Shown: positions 39,531-47,610 of the stretch, in pieces
Layout of the letters: the number at the start of each line of letters is the position of its first letter
Numbering within the stretch: the first letter of the stretch is position 1
Assembly: GCF_003628145.1 (NCBI RefSeq)
Contig: NZ_RBZV01000001.1
Location: 124,001 to 188,000 of the forward strand
Direction: 5' to 3'
Length of the DNA: 64,000 nt
Source of the DNA: Trinickia fusca
GTDB taxonomy: Bacteria; Pseudomonadota; Gammaproteobacteria; Burkholderiales; Burkholderiaceae
The notes under the pieces: model-generated
The model's input: the letters and a program-made list of their open reading frames with translations, nothing else
What the model was told of the DNA's origin: nothing
The model's database searches: none
Made by a program: the position numbers and the translations under genes

Positions 39531-39833
39531 ATGGCCGATTCCGATTTCCATCCTGGCGCGATCGTGCGCCAACTGTGTCTGCAGCGTTTCAACCTGACCG
39601 TCACCGAAGGGGCGACCGTGCTCGGCGTGAGCCGCCAGGCACTGACGAACCTGTTGAGCGGCAAGGCCGGCATTTCGCCTGAAATGGCGCTGAGGCTCGA
39701 CAAGGCGTTCGGCGGTGGCGCCGAAACATGGCTGCAGCGTCAGCTCGTACACGATCTCGCCAAGGCGCGTGAGCGGCTCGACGAGCTGAACGTCATGTCG
39801 ATGGCGCAGCAACGGCAGCGCTCGTTGTTCTGA
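39531..39833 (+). CDS. HigA-type antitoxin / XRE regulator without an adjacent toxin
   Basis: 100 residues. An Xre-type helix-turn-helix (about 24-70: TVTEGATVLGVSRQALTNLLSGKAGIS) is followed by ALRLDKAFGGGAETWLQRQLVHDLA, the characteristic HigA/VapI tail. HigA binds the RelE-like toxin HigB, encoded just upstream in complete modules. The 161 bases between hutG and this gene hold no higB frame on either strand, so it is an orphan antitoxin or a stand-alone regulator. A likely terminator follows at 39850. Confidence 0.9.
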   Translation: MADSDFHPGAIVRQLCLQRFNLTVTEGATVLGVSRQALTNLLSGKAGISPEMALRLDKAFGGGAETWLQRQLVHDLAKARERLDELNVMSMAQQRQRSLF

Positions 39834-39849
39834 GCCGGCCTATACCGAG

Positions 39850-39870
39850 GCGGCAGACGCGGTCTGCCGC
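39850..39870. terminator. Hairpin after higA-type gene
   Basis: GCGGCAGAC / GTCTGCCGC, 9-base arms with a 3-base loop, followed by TGCTTCTGTCT. It lies between the convergent higA-type gene and the unknown minus-strand gene. Confidence 0.6.
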
Positions 39871-39903
39871 TGCTTCTGTCTCATACGCTGCCGTGGTTCG
39901 CGG

Positions 39904-40380
39904 TCAGCAGGGCACCGCGCCCAGCAACTGAGGATCGCCGATCAATTTAGGCTCTTTGAAATTGCCGAATTCGACGCCCAGCCGATAAACCTCAGCGATA
40001 CGCAGTGCCGCATATGCTGCATTCGCCGCTTGCTGGAAGCGCAGAAACGGATATTCGTTGCCTTCGCAGTCGATCAGATAGATGCCGAAGTGCCCGGGCT
40101 CGAGCGATGCTGCATTTCTGCGGCGCTCGCTATGCACGGCGACGCGTTTGATCGCGGACAAGCGTGCATGAAAGGCGGCGATGGATTCCTCCTCAGTCGG
40201 CTGCGAGCAATCATCGTGAAAGATATCGAATGGGAATGGTGCGGCCTGCTGGTATGCAGGTCGTGTGCGCGTGTCGTCGACGCGGGTTCGTTTGGACGAC
40301 GAGTCGCGAGGTGCCGCATACCGTTCAAGACGCGGTACGTGCGAGTCGTTGGGCCGAGCGGCACCGACGGAGCTCGACAT
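39904..40380 (-). CDS. Hypothetical protein, 158 residues
   Basis: I do not recognise it. From ATG 40380 it reads MSSSVGAARPNDSHVP, an Arg/Asp/Pro-rich region, then AAPFPFDIFHDDCSQPTEEES, and a more structured C-terminal half with HFGIYLIDCEGNEYPFLRFQQ and AAYAALRIAEVYRLGV. No membrane segment or signal peptide. The frame extends to 40422 (172 residues). Codon use is less GC-biased than the hut genes, and it lies between an orphan antitoxin and a symporter, so it may be acquired DNA. Confidence 0.5.
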   Translation of the reverse strand: MSSSVGAARPNDSHVPRLERYAAPRDSSSKRTRVDDTRTRPAYQQAAPFPFDIFHDDCSQPTEEESIAAFHARLSAIKRVAVHSERRRNAASLEPGHFGIYLIDCEGNEYPFLRFQQAANAAYAALRIAEVYRLGVEFGNFKEPKLIGDPQLLGAVPC

Positions 40381-40535
40381 CGTTCCGTGCCGCTGGCCTT
40401 GCCGTAGAATACGGACAGCCATGGGGGTCTCGTTCTAAACATCCGTGGTCAGGCTGGTGTCGGTGTTGCAGCACTGGCGCCAGCCGCTTTTCTTGCTTCG
40501 CTAGCTATTCTTCCTCTTAGCCAAGCTCCTGGAAT

Positions 40536-41828
40536 TCAGCGCATCGCTTCGCTGGTCGTCAATCGGGTTTTTCTTCGTATGCCGTGGAGGCTGCCGAGGC
40601 GTTCGTCGCTGGCGGCGCCCGCGTACGTTTCTTTCGAAAGCTTCATCGCTACCGCCGTTGCCGTCGTGCTCGCATAGACGTTCAACGCGGTACGCCCCAT
40701 GTCGAAGAACGCATCGAGGCCGAGAATCAACGCTACCGCCTCGATCGGCACGCCAACGGCGGCGAGGATGACCGTAATGGCGACGACGGCACCTGACGGC
40801 ACGTTCGCGACGCCGTCGATCGTGATGGTCGTCAATGCGACGATCGTGAGCGCCAGCGGCCAGTTCCACGCCATGTGATAAACGTCCACCAGATAGCCGA
40901 CGACGAGGGCCGTGTAGAGCACGGCGCCGTCGCGATTGAAGATGTACGACAGCGGCAGGATCGTCGCCGCGATGGGCTGCGGCACCCCCATCTCGGTCAA
41001 CTTCTTGAGGTGAACGGGAAACGTGATTTCGGATGAGCGGGTCGTCAAGGCCAGGATCAGCGGCTCGCTGACGCCCTTGATCACGCGAAGCGGCGAGAAC
41101 CCCATGGCTTTGATGACGAGCGTGAGCAGTGCCGCAAGGACCGCCAAGCCGAGATAGGCGATGCCCAGCAGCTTGATCAAGGGGAGGAGGGCGGACACGC
41201 CTTTCGAGGCAAGCAGGGTGGCCAATGCCGAGAAAATCGCCAGCGGCGAGCACGCCACGACCCATTCAGTCATTTTGAACAGCGCGGCCATCATCGATTC
41301 GAGCACGCCGATCATCGGCGACGCCTGATTGCCGATCGCCGACAAGGCGGAGCCCAGCAGCACGCCGAAGACGAGAACGGGGAGCGCATTGCCTGCTGCC
41401 AAGGCGCCCACGATGTTGGCCGGCACCAGATCGACGACGAACTGTGCCCAGTCGATGCTCGCGGCAAGGTTTCTGGGCATCGCGGCAGTTGGCCCGAGGT
41501 TTGCGCCGAGCCCCGGGCGAAAGAGCATATTCAGGCCCAGCCCCAATGCGGCCGCAAGCAGCGTTGCCACCAGAAAAAAGCCGATGCTGAGCAGCGTCGT
41601 CCTGGCGAACTTGGTGGGCTGCGAACTCGCGCGGAACGTACCGAGCGTGACCGAAAGCAGGATCAGCGGCATCACGACCATCTTGATCGCGTGCGCGAAC
41701 AGGGTCGAGATGATGCCGAGCTTGGCGCCGAGTGCGGGCACGAGGATGCCGGCGGCGACGCCCAGCGCGATGGCGGCCAGCATGCGCAGTGGTGCCGTGA
41801 ACGGCTTAGTGCGCGAGGTCATGTTCAC
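40536..41828 (-). CDS. Dicarboxylate/amino acid:cation symporter (DAACS family)
   Basis: 430-residue inner-membrane symporter of the GltP/DctA type. Eight helices and two re-entrant loops are consistent with LTTRSSEITFPVHLKKL, where the family has a serine-rich HP1 motif, and with the final helix segment GLDAFFDMGRTALNV. Substrate would be glutamate, aspartate or C4-dicarboxylates. The start at 41828 overlaps the 3' end of the GntR gene by 23 bases; a second ATG at 41822 is possible. The two genes form an operon. Confidence 0.9.
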   Translation of the reverse strand: MNMTSRTKPFTAPLRMLAAIALGVAAGILVPALGAKLGIISTLFAHAIKMVVMPLILLSVTLGTFRASSQPTKFARTTLLSIGFFLVATLLAAALGLGLNMLFRPGLGANLGPTAAMPRNLAASIDWAQFVVDLVPANIVGALAAGNALPVLVFGVLLGSALSAIGNQASPMIGVLESMMAALFKMTEWVVACSPLAIFSALATLLASKGVSALLPLIKLLGIAYLGLAVLAALLTLVIKAMGFSPLRVIKGVSEPLILALTTRSSEITFPVHLKKLTEMGVPQPIAATILPLSYIFNRDGAVLYTALVVGYLVDVYHMAWNWPLALTIVALTTITIDGVANVPSGAVVAITVILAAVGVPIEAVALILGLDAFFDMGRTALNVYASTTATAVAMKLSKETYAGAASDERLGSLHGIRRKTRLTTSEAMR

Positions 41829-42474
41829 GATCGCTGATCAGCTTGATTCGTGCGTCGGTGCCGTCCACGATGTGATTCCACATATGGTTGCGCACCACTT
41901 CGGGCTCTCTGACCTTGATCGCCGCGTAGATGTCGAGATGTTCGATCGTACCGCGCCGCACGGTGGCGATGTCGTGATGCGGCAGTTCCTTCAGTGCAAG
42001 GCCGGTTTGCGCACGAAACACCTGGTACGTCGTGAACAGCCGGTCGTTGCCTGAAGCCGCGAACAGCTCTTGGTGAAAGGTCCAGCCTGCGCGTTGCTCG
42101 GCCATGAGGTCCATGGAGTCGCCATCGAGCAGCTGTTGTAAGCGGTCGACCGATTTGCTGAGCCCTTTGGTCGGGCCATTCAGCGCCGCCAGATAGGCGG
42201 CCGTGCTTTCGAGTGCCAGACGCACCTGGAAGATCTCGCTGAGATCCTTGGTGGTCGGCGCGGCCACGTAGGTGCCTTTGCGCGGCACCACATACACGAG
42301 CCCTTCTACGACGAGCCGCTGAATCGCTGAACGGATCGGCGTGTGCCCGAGTTCGAGCTCGTCGGTCAGGCCGCGTGGCGAAATGGCCTGGCCGGGCGAA
42401 AGCCGTCCATCGAGAATCCGCGCGCGGATTTTCACATACGCAGCTTGAGTGTCCGATTCGGGGTTCGTTGCCAT
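41806..42474 (-). CDS. GntR-family regulator with FCD domain
   Basis: 222 residues. A winged helix at about 10-75 has SPRGLTDELELGHTPIRSAIQRLVVEGLVYVVPRKGTYVA. The FCD effector domain (about 85-210) has EIFQVRLALESTAAYLAAL and FHQELFAASGNDRL with the family's metal/ligand histidines. Overlaps the symporter by 23 bases, so it very probably controls it in response to the transported acid. A perfect 12-base palindrome touches its start codon. Confidence 0.92.
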   Translation of the reverse strand: MATNPESDTQAAYVKIRARILDGRLSPGQAISPRGLTDELELGHTPIRSAIQRLVVEGLVYVVPRKGTYVAAPTTKDLSEIFQVRLALESTAAYLAALNGPTKGLSKSVDRLQQLLDGDSMDLMAEQRAGWTFHQELFAASGNDRLFTTYQVFRAQTGLALKELPHHDIATVRRGTIEHLDIYAAIKVREPEVVRNHMWNHIVDGTDARIKLISDREHDLAH

Positions 42475-42486
42475 CTGAGATCTCAG
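42475..42486. promoter_or_regulatory. Palindrome CTGAGATCTCAG at the GntR start
   Basis: Perfect 12-base palindrome adjoining the start codon at 42474. It would lie in the 5' leader or at the promoter and may be the autoregulatory operator. It takes the place where a ribosome site would be expected; none is evident. Confidence 0.4.
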
Positions 42487-42845
42487 TATTTTTCTGTAAT
42501 CCGATAAATGTGGCTGGCCCGGATATTACCCGATTGCGGGGAAAAAGGAAGCTGATCGGTTATTCAGGTGGTGCGTGCGGAGTAAGCGCTATCGGGCTCT
42601 GCTTCCTTTTATGCTCGATAAGAGTAGGGTGGTTATATAGACAGACATGTACGGATAATTCAATGCTTTGCCGTAAGACGCCTGGGCGTCATTGATGCAT
42701 GGGTTATCGGCTCATTCCGGTAACTTTTGGGGAATGAAAATCATACGTCGGATCTATTTTCGAAAAGGTCGACGTGAATAAGGGTGGTGAATTCGTTTCG
42801 AGATGCATTTTGGAGAGGCTTGGTAACCGGTTGCGTGAAACCTGA
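42487..42845. other. AT-rich intergenic region
   Basis: 359 bases with no supported gene, clearly AT-richer than its surroundings. A short perfect repeat GACGCC-TG-GGCGTC is at 42677-42690. The promoter of the gntR-symporter operon should be at the left end. Confidence 0.5.
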
Positions 42846-43448
42846 TCAAGCCCCCTCCGTCTCCGGCCGATCCCGTGGCACCTTCGCCAGATACGCTGCG
42901 ATGCTCTCTTCGACAAGCGGCTTGACCATCACACGCAGGTCGTTCGTCTTCGACTTCATGACGAGGCCTTCGCGCGTACGCACCTCGACGTAGCCTACAC
43001 GCTCCCAAAACCGCTCGGCTCTCGCATTGCCGATCACGACGCCGAGCCGTATCCACTGCGCACCTTCACTGCGCATCCACGTTTCCATCGCCCGATAGCT
43101 CGCCTGTGCAAGCCCATGCCCGTGCCGATCGGTCTGGACGATGAACAGGCCGATCAGCCAGACGCCCGGCACGAACATATCGGCCACGACATTGGCCATC
43201 GCTGTCAATGCGCCGTCCATGTCGACGAAGCCGATGGTCCGAATGTATCGGTAGGGCATCTCGGGGGGGAGTCCATCCTCGAGCGTGCTGCGCGCTTCAT
43301 CCGCGGCGGGCGGCTCGCCTTCGACAGCCATGAAGTACTCGGGATTGCGCACATAGAAGGCTTGCAGAGCAGACATGTCGTCGTGCCCGAGCGCGAGCGC
43401 GCGGCCTCCTTCGAATTCGAACAGCAAGCGGGTAGAGACAGGTTTCAT
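42846..43448 (-). CDS. GNAT family N-acetyltransferase
   Basis: 200 residues. The acetyl-CoA site is visible as LFIVQTDRHGHGLAQASYRAM (the QxxGxG-like loop is DRHGHG) near residue 125, followed by the family's NARAERFWERVGY segment. The substrate cannot be inferred. Start 43448 (MKPVSTRLLFEFEGG) is chosen over a longer frame to 43556 because the extension has no domain character. It follows cysS on the same strand: its start lies 124 bases after the cysS stop, so read-through transcription is possible. Confidence 0.88.
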   Translation of the reverse strand: MKPVSTRLLFEFEGGRALALGHDDMSALQAFYVRNPEYFMAVEGEPPAADEARSTLEDGLPPEMPYRYIRTIGFVDMDGALTAMANVVADMFVPGVWLIGLFIVQTDRHGHGLAQASYRAMETWMRSEGAQWIRLGVVIGNARAERFWERVGYVEVRTREGLVMKSKTNDLRVMVKPLVEESIAAYLAKVPRDRPETEGA

Positions 43449-43571
43449 CGTCGGGACGATCCTCGTGCCACATGGCGCATTAGGCGCAGTACCAAGCTTG
43501 AGCGAGCGCAGCGTAACACGGGTGCGGCGCGGCCATCCGGCAAGGCCGCACCGCACACCTTCATCGGACCA

Positions 43572-44951
43572 TCATTCCACCGGGCTCAACTTCTGCCCCT
43601 GTGCACTGTCCTCGACCTGCCAGCCCATCGTCCGTAGCGTGGCGCGCAGGCGGTCGGACTGCGCCCAATCCTTGGCGGCGCGCGCCTGTGCACGCTCATC
43701 GGCCAACGCGGTGATGGCGGCGGGGATGTCGAACGCCTGTGCACGCCACTCGCCGAGTTGCAAGCCGAGCACGGCATCGAAGCGGTCGACCGTGGCGCGG
43801 CGCACCGCCGGCGGCAAATCGCTTTTGACGAGCTCCCATAGCACGGCGAGCGCGCGCGGCATGTTCAGATCCTGGTTGACCTCGTCGATGAACCGCGCGA
43901 CGAACGACGCGTCGGGCGCGCCGCCTTCGGGCCAGCTCGCGTACGTCTTGCGCAGCTTGTCGAGCGCCACTTGCGCCGCATCGAGCGCGTCGAAGCTAAA
44001 GCGCAGCTTGCCGCGGTAGTGCGCGCTCAGGCACAGATAGCGATAGGCGAGCGGATCGATGCCGCGATCGTCAAGCGTCTGAATGCGCAGGAATTCGCCG
44101 CTCGACTTCGACATCTTCGTCGACTCGTCGGTCGTCAGAAAATGGCCGTGCATCCAGAAGTTCGCGAGACGCGTGCCGTGGCAAGCCTCGGTCTGCGCGA
44201 TCTCGTTGCTGTGATGCACGGCGATGTGATCTTCGCCGCCGCAGTGGATGTCGAACCATGGCGTCAGGTACTTGGCCGACATCGCCGAGCACTCGATGTG
44301 CCAGCCCGGAAAGCCCTTGCCCCAGGGGCTTTCCCACTCCATCTGCCGCTGTGTGCCGGGCGGGCTGAACTTCCACAGCGCGAAGTCGGTCACGTCGCGC
44401 TTCTCGCCGAGCGCGACGCGCTTGCCCGCTTGCAGGCCTTCGCGGTCGAGCCGTGCGAGATGGCCATACTCGGGCTGCCGGCTCGTGTCGAAGTAGATGC
44501 CGTCCGCGCAGCGGTACGTGTAGCCCTTGCGCTCGAGTTCGGCGACGAACGCGATCTGCTCGGCGATGTGGTCGGTTGCCCGGCACCACAACGCAGGCTC
44601 GCGCAGATTGAGCGCACGCCAGTCGTTCATGAATGCGACCGTGTAGCGTTCCGCGATGGCCCAGGCCGTCTCACCCGTGCGCCGGCTGCCTTTTTCCATC
44701 TTGTCTTCGCCGTCGTCGGCATCGGAGACCAGATGGCCCACGTCGGTGATGTTGACGACGTGCTGGACCTCGTAGCCGTTGAGCTCGAGCACGCGGCGCA
44801 ACACGTCTTCGAACAGATAGGTCCGTAGATTGCCGATGTGGGCGTAGTCGTAGACAGTCGGGCCGCAGCAATAGAGTCCCACGCGGCCCGGTTGCAGCGG
44901 CTCGAAGGGACGTAATGCGCGAGACCAGGTGTCGTACAGGGTGAGAGCCAT
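43572..44951 (-). CDS. cysS: Cysteinyl-tRNA synthetase
   Basis: Charges tRNA-Cys with cysteine; essential, cytoplasmic, class I, monomeric, zinc-dependent. 459 residues. HIGH motif in [19 protein letters not shown], zinc ligands including CCGP Cys and [20 protein letters not shown] intact in [11 protein letters not shown]. Start 44951 ([13 protein letters not shown]) follows AAGGAAAAAAACG. The 253 bases upstream hold a promoter, a short ORF with three Cys codons and a terminator, which together look like a cysteine-responsive attenuator. Confidence 0.97.
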   Translation of the reverse strand: MALTLYDTWSRALRPFEPLQPGRVGLYCCGPTVYDYAHIGNLRTYLFEDVLRRVLELNGYEVQHVVNITDVGHLVSDADDGEDKMEKGSRRTGETAWAIAERYTVAFMNDWRALNLREPALWCRATDHIAEQIAFVAELERKGYTYRCADGIYFDTSRQPEYGHLARLDREGLQAGKRVALGEKRDVTDFALWKFSPPGTQRQMEWESPWGKGFPGWHIECSAMSAKYLTPWFDIHCGGEDHIAVHHSNEIAQTEACHGTRLANFWMHGHFLTTDESTKMSKSSGEFLRIQTLDDRGIDPLAYRYLCLSAHYRGKLRFSFDALDAAQVALDKLRKTYASWPEGGAPDASFVARFIDEVNQDLNMPRALAVLWELVKSDLPPAVRRATVDRFDAVLGLQLGEWRAQAFDIPAAITALADERAQARAAKDWAQSDRLRATLRTMGWQVEDSAQGQKLSPVE

Positions 44952-45011
44952 CGTTTTTTTCCTTGTTGTTCGAAGCGATTGACAGGGGAAAAACCAGGGG
45001 CAAAACAAAAA

Positions 45012-45037
45012 GGCCACCGGTCTTGCGACGGGTGGCC
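45012..45037 (-). terminator. Attenuator terminator in the cysS leader
   Basis: Read on the minus strand: GGCCACC, a C-C mismatch, GTC, loop GCAA, GAC, GGTGGCC, then TTTTTGTTTT. A 7+3 base-pair stem capped by a GNRA tetraloop with a strong U-tract, 61 bases before the cysS start. Its 5' arm overlaps a possible antiterminator strand (45035-45048) that can pair with 45079-45093. Confidence 0.85.
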
Positions 45038-45071
45038 AGCAGGGCTCGGATGTCGACGCGCGATGAACGCG

Positions 45072-45158
45072 CTAGCCGCGAGCTTCCCCTGGCAAGCTGC
45101 GACAACAGCATGCTCGGACGTGCGCGACGCGCGTAGGGGAAGGGGCCAGATGGGACAT
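45072..45158 (-). CDS. Putative cysS leader peptide, 28 residues, with Cys-Cys-Cys
   Basis: ATG at 45158, TAG at 45072-45074. The peptide begins MSHLAPSPTRVAHVRA and continues with three successive Cys codons (TGC TGT TGT, 45102-45110), then RSLPGEARG. No ribosome-binding site precedes it; the predicted transcription start coincides with the ATG, so it is probably leaderless. The stop codon lies 5 bases beyond the proposed antiterminator strand (45079-45093), so a ribosome reaching the stop would cover that strand and allow the terminator at 45012-45037 to form. A pause-type hairpin AGCTT / AAGCT (45094-45098 with 45081-45085) is also possible. Too short for standard gene calls; not experimentally known to me. 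Confidence 0.65.
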   Translation of the reverse strand: MSHLAPSPTRVAHVRACCCRSLPGEARG

Positions 45159-45165
45159 GCGGGCG

Positions 45166-45195
45166 ATGCTAACGTGCAATGCGCTGGCCGGTCAA
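45166..45195 (-). promoter_or_regulatory. Sigma-70 promoter of cysS leader
   Basis: On the minus strand: TTGACC (45190-45195), 18-base spacer, TAGCAT (45166-45171). The -35 box is 9 bases past the stop of the LysR gene. Initiation 7-8 bases after the -10 would fall at 45158-45159, the A of the leader ATG. Confidence 0.6.
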
Positions 45196-45204
45196 CGCCA
45201 TCGA

Positions 45205-46056
45205 TCAGACGCGCAACTGACCGAGAATCTGCTCGGCCAGAAAGTCGCACTCGGGGCGCTTCGAGTGGGCGCTGCGAGCGAGCACGATTTCGAGCGGCGG
45301 CAGGGCCGGCAAGCCCTGTGCGCGACCTAACTGCACGAGCCGCTCGGGCACCGCGCAACGCGCGATCGGGGCAATCGCGAGCCCGGCCTCGACCATGCTG
45401 AACAGGCCCAGCAGGCTCGGGCTCTCGTAGGAGGTGCGATACGCGATGCGCGCACGCTCGAGGGCCTGGATCGCATTCGCGCGCGCGACGCTGCCGGCCG
45501 CGAATACGGCGATCGGCAGCGGCCGCTCCTTCCATACGCCGTGCTCGCGCGCACTGCCGGCCCAGACCGTCGGCTCGAGACGTACGAATTCGCCGCGCAC
45601 GCCCTTGACGCGCGTCATGCACGCAAGGTCGACTTTATTGTCCTTCACGAGCGGCACGAGTGCGTGGCTCGGCAAGCCCACGACCCGGATCTCGACCTTC
45701 GGGTACGTCGCCGAGAATTGACGCAGCACAGGGGGCAGCAGCGACGATGCGTAGTCGTCAGGTACGCCGATCGTCACCCGGCCTTTGATGTCGGGATGCA
45801 CGAGCGCGGCCCACGCTTCGTCGCGCAGCGCGAGCATACGCCGCCCGTAGTCGACGAGCAGGTGGCCTTCCTGCGTCGGTACGACGCTGCGCGCGCGCCG
45901 CACGAACAGCGTCTTGCCGAGCGTGCTTTCGAGCGCTTTGATCTGCATGCTGACGGCCGATTGCGAGCGATGCACGTGCGTGGCGCCGCGCACGAAGCTG
46001 CCGGCGTCGGCCACGGCGACGACCATCGCAAGAACGTCCAAGTCGAGTGTTTTCAT
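45205..46056 (-). CDS. LysR-family transcriptional regulator
   Basis: 283 residues. The winged helix (3-62) has AGSFVRGATHVHRSQSAVSMQIKALESTLGKTLFVRRAR. The effector domain begins about residue 90 (GRVTIGVPDDYASSLLPPVLRQF). It is divergent from the aminotransferase gene at 46182 with a 125-base spacer, which is the most probable target. Its own end abuts the cysS promoter. Confidence 0.92.
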   Translation of the reverse strand: MKTLDLDVLAMVVAVADAGSFVRGATHVHRSQSAVSMQIKALESTLGKTLFVRRARSVVPTQEGHLLVDYGRRMLALRDEAWAALVHPDIKGRVTIGVPDDYASSLLPPVLRQFSATYPKVEIRVVGLPSHALVPLVKDNKVDLACMTRVKGVRGEFVRLEPTVWAGSAREHGVWKERPLPIAVFAAGSVARANAIQALERARIAYRTSYESPSLLGLFSMVEAGLAIAPIARCAVPERLVQLGRAQGLPALPPLEIVLARSAHSKRPECDFLAEQILGQLRV

Positions 46057-46181
46057 CGTGGATGTCTGCCATCAGGAAAACTGATCGAAACGTTCAATAT
46101 ATCGCGTTTGTCTGAAGGCAACGTGCCCGGCATACTGCTTGGCAATGGCCGCATGCCGCGGCTTGCCAACGAGACGATGCG

Positions 46182-47405
46182 ATGACTTACGACGAGTTCA
46201 AGCAGAAGGGCCTTTCGATCGACATGACGCGCGGCAAGCCCGCGCCCGAGCAACTCGATTTGTCACAGGCTCTGATCGATGAAGCAGGGTCGGCGGGCTA
46301 CCGTTCGCGCGACGGCATCGATTGCCGCAACTACGGGCACTTGCTCGGCTTGCCCGAAATGCGCGAACTCGGCGCCGAGCTGCTCGGCGTGCCGCCGGCG
46401 CAAGTCGTGGCGGCCGGCAATTCGAGCCTGGAGCTCATGCACGATGCACTCGCGTTCGCGATGCTGTTCGGTCTGCCGGGCGGCGAGCCTTGGCGCAAGG
46501 CCGACCAAGTGTCTTTTCTGTGCCCCGTGCCCGGCTACGATCGGCACTTCGCGATCTGTGCGGCACTCGGCATCCGCATGATCGCCGTGCCCATGCGCGA
46601 GGACGGCCCCGACATGGCATTCGTCGAGGCACAGGTGGCCACCGATCCGTCGATCAAAGGCATCTGGTGTACGCCGCTCTATAGCAATCCTACGGGCACG
46701 ATCTATTCGGCGCAGGTCGTCGAACGGCTGGCGAGCATGCCGTGCGCGGCGCCCGACTTCCGTCTGTTCTGGGACGACGCCTACCGCTTTCACCATCTGA
46801 CCGAACATGAACATGCGAGCCCCGACATCGTCGATGCGTGCGCGCGGGCAGGGCATGGCGACCGGCCGTTCGTGTTTGCCTCGCTGTCGAAGGTCACGTT
46901 GGCCGGCGGCGGTGTCGCATTCCTCGCTTCGTCCGCGCGCAACGTTCAGTGGTGGCAACAGCACGTCGCCGTGCGCACGATCGGGCCCGACAAGCTGAAC
47001 CAGCTTCGTCATGTGCGCTACGTGCGCGACCGTGCGGCGCTCGCGCGGTTGATGGCGCGCCATCGCGCGCTGCTGCGCCCCAAGTTCGGCGTGCTGGCGG
47101 CCGTCTTCGACGCGCACTTGAAGTCGGTGCCCGGCGTGTCGTGGACGGCGCCGCAAGGCGGCTATTTCGTGAGTCTGTACGTGCCGCCGGGGCGAGCCAG
47201 GCGCACGGTCGAGCTTGCCGCGCAGGCCGGCATCGTGCTGACGCCGGCCGGTGCCGCGTTTCCGTACGGCATCGACCCGCACGATACGCATCTGCGCATC
47301 GCGCCGAGCTTTCCGAGCCTCTCCGAGATCGAGCTGGCGGCGCACGGCATTGCGTTGTCGGTGCGCCGCGCGATTGACGAACTCGACCCGCTGCCGGCGA
47401 GCTAG
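46182..47405 (+). CDS. PLP-dependent aminotransferase, AspT (class Ic-like)
   Basis: 407 residues with a PLP fold type I. The Schiff-base lysine is in FASLSKVTLAGGG, the PLP phosphate/Asp region in WDDAYRFHHL and CTPLYSNPTGTIYS. The opening MTYDEFKQKGLSIDMTRGKPAPEQLDLS is typical of the AspT group first defined in Corynebacterium, which lacks the MocR-type DNA-binding domain. Aspartate with 2-oxoglutarate is the likely substrate pair. Start 46182 is directly after the divergent LysR promoter region. Confidence 0.92.
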   Translation: MTYDEFKQKGLSIDMTRGKPAPEQLDLSQALIDEAGSAGYRSRDGIDCRNYGHLLGLPEMRELGAELLGVPPAQVVAAGNSSLELMHDALAFAMLFGLPGGEPWRKADQVSFLCPVPGYDRHFAICAALGIRMIAVPMREDGPDMAFVEAQVATDPSIKGIWCTPLYSNPTGTIYSAQVVERLASMPCAAPDFRLFWDDAYRFHHLTEHEHASPDIVDACARAGHGDRPFVFASLSKVTLAGGGVAFLASSARNVQWWQQHVAVRTIGPDKLNQLRHVRYVRDRAALARLMARHRALLRPKFGVLAAVFDAHLKSVPGVSWTAPQGGYFVSLYVPPGRARRTVELAAQAGIVLTPAGAAFPYGIDPHDTHLRIAPSFPSLSEIELAAHGIALSVRRAIDELDPLPAS

Positions 47406-47610
47406 CCATCGACGTCATCGCTGACGCCGATGTCGGGTGAGCGCCCGGCTGTGGTCAGTGCACGAAAGGCGTGCATGCCACAGCCCGCCTTCGTTCAGAT
47501 TCGTCATATGCTCTCGGTGTCGAGCCCGAGCCGCGCGCGGCTTGATTTGCTCGCGCCGGAGGGGGACGATCGTAGGCAACTTGGCGAGGGCAATCTTGGT
47601 AAAACGCGGG

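Noticed and set aside
42704-42916. 70-codon minus frame downstream of the GNAT gene
   Set aside because: It overlaps the GNAT 3' end and has no ribosome site or family.
45012-45037. Reading the hairpin as a plain terminator of the LysR gene
   Set aside because: It would explain the hairpin, but not the promoter and the leaderless ORF with three Cys codons that lie between the LysR gene and it. I keep it as a possible alternative.
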